Shown: in pieces, positions 58,571 through 64,000 of the stretch
How the letters are laid out: every line of letters begins with the position of its first letter
Numbering within the stretch: position 1 is the stretch's first letter
NCBI GenBank assembly: GCA_037954325.1
Contig: JBBMNZ010000003.1
Location: 18,340,392 to 18,404,391, forward strand
DNA length: 64,000 bases
Direction of reading: 5' to 3'
From: Fistularia commersonii
Lineage: Eukaryota; Chordata; Actinopteri; Syngnathiformes; Fistulariidae
Notes under the pieces: model-generated
Told to the model about the DNA's origin: nothing
The model's database searches: none
Seen by the model: the letters and a program-made list of their open reading frames with translations, nothing else
Translations under genes and position numbers: made by a program

Positions 58571-60204
58571 AGAGCTAGAGATGTGTTTTATAATAAAAAA
58601 AAAGTTCCAACGAAGTTGGTAGTAAATCTACAAGTTGAAAGATTTCTTCATTAGAACATGAGGTTCGTTTTCAAAACTATGACCTAATTTAGACTTTAAG
58701 AAGCAGGGCGTGCTTGTTGTTAAGAAGTTGTGACCACAGTCATTCAAGATTAAGGCGTGACAGACAGAGTTATTTCTTGTTCCCAAATATGGTCAAGTCT
58801 GAATCCTAAAATGTCAACTCTGAGACTTCAAAATGGTCCATGCAGAGATTTCTGTCTTTCTGCCACCACTGTGTGGGCACTGTTGTAGTGCCAGTGCTGA
58901 TGGTCCTGCAAATAACTCCCTAACATTTTCCACAATTAGGGAAAAAAAGCACATTCCTGGTAAATGGCTGAAACCAAAATGGGGTAGTGCTGTTGTTACT
59001 CTTATCATGATAAAGGGGCAAAACATTTTGTCAGCGGTTCAATACCAAAACCACATTTTCTGGACTGACTTTTATGTCTAACTGGCGAGATGCAATAATT
59101 CTCATTTTTAAACTGGAAAACCAATGTAGCTAAATTCAGTCCCTTCACTGAACCGCTACTTTCTTTTGAACAACACTTATGGCAGCCTTACAGCTTGAGT
59201 GAGTTAAAACATTTTACCTGAATGGACATTTCTATGAGCTTTTTAACGTACACAGCACTATTAAATATCAAAATTGTGGTTTACAAATGTTCTTTGCCTG
59301 CCTGCATATTACAGATAGATGCATGAAGTCTAAGTCCAATGTCTAAGTCAACAAAGTTTTCAACATAATAAAAAAAATCAAAGTGGATAAGAACATTTCT
59401 TTTTCTTATTCTCTACGTGATTAATTACACAAAAATCCCTAACAGTGTTCTACTGTCGGTATATACAAAAAAAGTCGATGAAACTTTGTGAACTGCATCC
59501 TCCCTCTTGTCCAATGTCCAGAGGAACAGCCCCAGTGTCCCTGCTTTTCAGTTTCAAATAAATAAGCTTGAATTGAAATTGAAATAATAAGCAACAGATG
59601 CATTTATTTATTTAATACTTTATTATTACTAATGTGTCATTCCCCTTTTCAGACCTTGAATCTTTACTTTTCTTGTTTTTTTGTTACACAATTATAACAA
59701 GAGATCACCCTGACAATAATCAGTCTCTCATTTGTTTGGCTCTGTTGGCTGGGTCTGCAATTTTCTTACTTTAAATCAAACACTGGAAGCGGTCCAGTAC
59801 TTTATCATTCCAAGGCTCAAGATTTATTCTTTGTGGTTTCATTAAAGAGAACCTGATACTGTGTTCAAAGATGGTGCTTTATTCATTCTTATGAATGATC
59901 TTCACCGGGTGCCAATACAGAGAGGTCTCTGCAGGCTTCCTTAGACTTTTGTGTCTCAAAAGCACATAATATAGACCCTCTCCAGTCAGGTCTAACACAT
60001 TTTCTGCCTGAGCTGTTGAACTTCATCTTGGCCTCCCACACTGTCTATTCAAATGACATAATTAAATGGTATCCTTTTTTATGACTTTGGTTTGGTTTGT
60101 TAACACGCGGGTGAGTGATCTCACTAAAAGAAAAAAAAAAGGAAAATGACAGATGGTAAAATGACAACAACACACGTTAAAGATATTAAAATGAAAATAA
60201 TTTT

Positions 60205-60290
60205 CCTCTCTCTTCCCTCAAGGGTCACCGCAGCGAATCATCTGCCTCAATATAAGTCTATTCTCTGTATCCTCTTCACTCTCAGATAAC
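60205..60290 (-). mobile_element. Short 3' scrap of the RTE-like LINE
   Basis: The text tccctcaagggtcaccgcag and cgaatcatctgcctcaatat matches the reverse of the 3' end of the RTE-like family seen at 10.7 and 41.75 kb (caccgaatcaacc, ctgtggcgaccc). About 85 bp remain. Confidence 0.55.
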
Positions 60291-60649
60291 AATAATTAAC
60301 GTATAGAAAATGCTCTAAACATAATAAATAATGAATATGAATAAGGAATAAGGAATGAAAAATTGATAAATGCACGCTGGTGCATAAAGATTGTTTAATT
60401 ATCTGTATGTTGTTGTGTTGTCTTCTCTGTAAACTCTGAAAGAACGGAGGTCTTGTATTACTTGTAATTAATGATATGGTTAGTTTATGAATATATTAGG
60501 TTGATACATTTTTGCCCCAAGTGAATATAGTTGGAAGCTGCAGGTTCCCCGCAGATCCTTGATTTCATTGATTCCTTTAGGCAATTCAACTACGTGGAGA
60601 GATTTTGCATTGTCACAGCACATATCTTCATACTTAGGCTTAAATCTCA

Positions 60650-60940
60650 GTTCTCCATTCATTCATATATTCATTCATACATTCATTTATTCATTCCCTA
60701 TGCTATTTATCCTGCATCCAGGTCTGCAGGGGTCCGGGAGCCAATCCACCGGTCCCATACAGTACAGAAACAAAGAACCACTGGCTCTCTCATTCACACA
60801 TCTGTTCAATTTTGGGTCTCCAGTTAACTCCCTGCATGTTTTTGGATTGTGGGAGCAGATGGGAGAAAACCCATGCAGACACGGGGAGAAAATGCAAACA
60901 CCAGACGGAAAGGCACCCGGTGGTTTAGGTAGCGAATGAT
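60650..60940 (+). repeat. Teleost interspersed repeat, second copy of the 7.9-kb family
   Basis: Preceded by an ATTCATTCAT run, it has tatttatcctgcatccaggt, ggagccaatccaccggtccc, ttaactccctgcatgttttt, ggattgtgggagcag and ggggagaaaatgcaaacacc. It keeps a middle part (gtttttggattgtgggag) that is shortened in the 7.9-kb copy. Confidence 0.7.
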
Positions 60941-62005
60941 TTGGGGGGATTTGGGCAGCATAATTTTGGTATGTCTTGACAATAAAACGAATTGCTTAGT
61001 TTGAGGGAACATGGGTCATTTGTTAATTTTGATTAATAAACTTATTTGGATTGGCTTGGACAAGGCTACTATATGATTTTATCATTCTATCACTGGTATG
61101 GTGGTCTGACTTTACATTCTGAAAATTTTGGAAAAATTTCATGAAGTCTAGACTAATAAAAACTCAAGTACTATAAAGAGACTAAACTGAATGTTAAAGT
61201 AAGCGAGCATTAAATAGTTCCCGTTACCTTCCTCATCTTTACTGTCAGACAAGTCAAACTGGCTGAAGCTACAAGGGAAAAAAAAATCACATGGACAAGG
61301 CTGTCCTTCTGCTCTGGGTGGTGCCAGATAAAGTTTTCAAGCCCTAGCAACAGTATCCAAGTGGAGCAGAGAACTGTTGAATGCCAATTCATTCTGCTGA
61401 AGAGACTCACTGCCGATCGTCTTTCCGGCTCAACCCGACTTTCTATTTGCAGCGGCTTCTATTGTTCATTGGTACACTGGCTTCATTTACATGTGCTCAA
61501 CAATGTGATTGTGACTTGTTGGTTGAACTGCTGGCAGAATGAAAGATTTTTGATTTTAGACTGCTTTGAAGAATACCCAAAAATTTGAAAACGTATCCTA
61601 CCAGAACAGGACGGGTATGTTTAATTTAAGCCATAAATCCTTTAAACATCTCGGTCATAACTGTTGAATACATGCTTATTTTGCTTTGTAAAATATCAGA
61701 CTTTCTTTCAAAGTAAAACATTGGTATCCGACTTTAAAAATGAGCCTGGGTATGGATATCTGGGGCAATCTTACATTCCTACTTCCAAATATTTGAAAAA
61801 ACATAGGATGAATTTTTAAAAATCCATTAACACTGCTTATTAAAAAAATACATACATTATCGCTGGATATATTTTATATATAATTTATACATGTTACATT
61901 TGTGAAAAAAAAAAAAAATCCCTCATCAGTGCCTTACTCACTACTCATCAATGACAGATTTCCAATGCAATCTTAGTGAGGTCATGACTCTTTAATTATC
62001 CATAA

Positions 62006-62018
62006 AGGTCAGAGGTCA
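62006..62018 (+). promoter_or_regulatory. Perfect DR1 nuclear-receptor motif
   Basis: AGGTCA-G-AGGTCA is an exact direct repeat with one-base spacing, the consensus for RXR heterodimers, HNF4 and COUP-TF. It sits in repeat-free DNA. Binding is unproven. Confidence 0.45.
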
Positions 62019-64000
62019 CAGACACTTATCATGTGGCAGAGAGCGAAAGAGCCTGTGAGATCACATAGGTGAAGGCCCTTGTGAAAAATCTAGCTGCAGA
62101 TCCTGCTTTCCACTAACCAGACCTGATTAGTGTTAGCCATCAGGGGATGGATTGAAGGCTGTGGCAGAAACCGCAATACCTGATGGGGGATCGAAGGCAG
62201 GCCCTGGTGTACAGTTGCCATATGCAAAATGACACCTTGATAGCTAAATTGTTAACTGACATACTTATTGTCACATGCGTTACCATTAAACAGCACTGAA
62301 GACTTTTCTCAGGCTAAGTTAATAATGATATGCTGCTGAATATCCTGGTGTTTTTTTAATTTGGATCTTTTTCCATTTTTTAACCTAACCATCTTGTGAT
62401 TTCCAAATAATTGCATTGCTTCCTTTTTTGATAATATATTTAATTAGAAATATGGAAGAACAGGTCAGTCATACAGTATTGGAAAAAGGCCCATATTGAA
62501 ATAATAAAATGTGTTCAATGTTTCAAAACATTTTACACTTGCAGATCCAGATTTTTCCTTTTTTAACTTATAGAACTAGATGGCCAATTTCCTGATCTTT
62601 TGTGCTGAGGTTTTCATGTCCATTCAAACCTTGAAATTATGACAAATGTCACTCACTTGCTATTATCCAAGAGAAAATTGAAAAAGTTCTACTTCCTGGC
62701 CTTGAGATACAGTATTTGGTTACTGCTGTCAATGACATTCTAGCAGTGTTGAAGAAGAAATGAATATATATTTTTGAAAGTTAAAGAGAAGCCGATGCTG
62801 ATCGCTTTGTGCTCGCATTTCACTTGCTAGAATAAGAGCACATTTGGTACTTACATTGAAATGTGTCATGCAAGCCATTGTTTTACCCAAGTTACAGCAC
62901 ATCCTTGCAATGACAGTACTGATTATTAGATTTGCATAAACAACCTTTGACATTTTAGAAGGTATAAGGTAGAACAAACAAGGAAAAAAAAAGCTAAAAA
63001 TTGGTGAACCGCTAGTTCATGAGCACACGGAACACATCTAACATTTGCACACTTCACACCTGGGTGAGCATTTCCTAGGAAGGGAAAGCTGCAGAGGTGT
63101 ATCTACATATCAAGCTACAAACAGCAGTGTGTGACCTTGCTAGCCAGCACTGATTGGTGGTGTCAGAGCTGTCAGTCATGTCAAAAACCCAGCGACATAG
63201 GTTGTGCCGCATGTACGTGTCGTGTTGGGTGTGAATATGCTTGTGTGTGTGTTTGCGTCTTTGTGTTTGTGTGAATGTTTCCAGGAAAGGCAGGCAAGAC
63301 ATGCTGCAGAATAAATGAATTATGCTGCACCGCCGTGCTTTGGTCTCAGTGGGCATTTGCATTTGGTAGTAATCATCTCATCTTTTTGCCACATTTATCT
63401 GTTTAAATATGATATATATTAATACAAACACCAACAGAACACCAAGAAACACAGTGGATCTCTCAGACTCCCATTTAAGTCAACAAGGCCGCAAATGTAA
63501 GCAGGCAATTATTAGGGTATTTCTTTATACTGGCTGCCATCAGAGAGATTATGGTAATAATCGGCTTAATGAGCTCCGAACTAAAGATGGAATCCAAATT
63601 CCCCAGGGGGTCGGGGCTATTGTACTGAGGCCACAGCCAACACATGGCCGCTATGTCAAACAGCCTAGCAGCCCAGATAGGACTTACTGGAATAGTGATC
63701 ACTGAAGCCTCAACTGTTTGTGTCCATGTGCTTGCATGTTTGTGTGTGTGTGTACTTAACATTATTATTTTTTCTTTAAATAAGTAACAAATAATAACAT
63801 TCAATAGCAATAACAAAGTGTGTGTCAGTGAGAGGGAGAGAGAAATATAGATGGTAATGACCCTTAAAGGTCAGATTTCAAATTCCTGGAAATAGTCATC
63901 AATAATAATAATTTATCCTTTATTAATCTCTCATGGGGATATTTATTCTCTGCAATTAACCCGTCATAGATGAACCATGAGCAGTAGGCTGCCGTCCACC

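Larger units (their letters stand above)
49835..64000. other. Intergenic DNA to the window end; no gene recognised
   Basis: AT-rich DNA with scattered repeats listed separately. The stretches at about 52.2-52.45, 56.0-56.3, 57.1-57.45 and 61.92-62.2 kb are repeat-free with even composition and could be conserved regulatory DNA. The open frame 51097-51534 (145 codons) has an opposite-strand rival and no domain. Confidence 0.45.

Overview
The window is nuclear DNA of a ray-finned (teleost) fish. It has vertebrate spliced genes with GT-AG introns, long AT-rich intergenic DNA, very long CA/TG microsatellites, and typical fish mobile elements: Rex3 and other RTE-type LINE fragments, hAT and pogo DNA transposons, and fish-type short interspersed repeats. 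No CRISPR array, operon, rRNA or tRNA gene was recognised.

Layout. (1) 1-11,946, + strand: most of stra6, the multi-pass receptor that takes up retinol from retinol-binding protein. Fifteen coding exons could be placed by splice sites, phase and protein similarity. Together they give 621 residues that stay in phase to the stop. The first coding exon or exons (about 45 residues expected) were not found and probably lie before base 1. (2) 11,947-16,944: intergenic, with a hAT remnant, a GATAA tract, CA repeats, and a short pogo element ending 116 bp past the islr2 stop codon. (3) 16,945-about 21,040, - strand: islr2 (LINX), an LRR-Ig transmembrane protein of neurons. Its coding region is almost entirely one exon, with a separate 5' exon and promoter near 20.8-21.05 kb. 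(4) 21-64 kb: a gene desert of about 43 kb on the 5' side of islr2. It holds degraded LINEs, hAT elements (two with target-site duplications), nested insertions, microsatellites, and unique stretches that could be regulatory. No functional gene was recognised there.

stra6 and islr2 are convergent neighbours. The human 15q24 order is ISLR2-ISLR-STRA6, also convergent, so this is an ancient linkage. No ISLR-like reading frame lies between them here. The two proteins are not known to act in one pathway: STRA6 moves retinol across the plasma membrane, and ISLR2 modulates neurotrophin-receptor signalling and axon guidance.

I found no clearly new biological system. The observations most worth checking are the paired in-frame acceptors of the last stra6 exon, the CA repeat fused to a stra6 5' splice site, the in-frame upstream ATG in the islr2 5' exon, the nested and flanked transposons, a perfect DR1 nuclear-receptor site, and a coding-like orphan segment near 30.8 kb.
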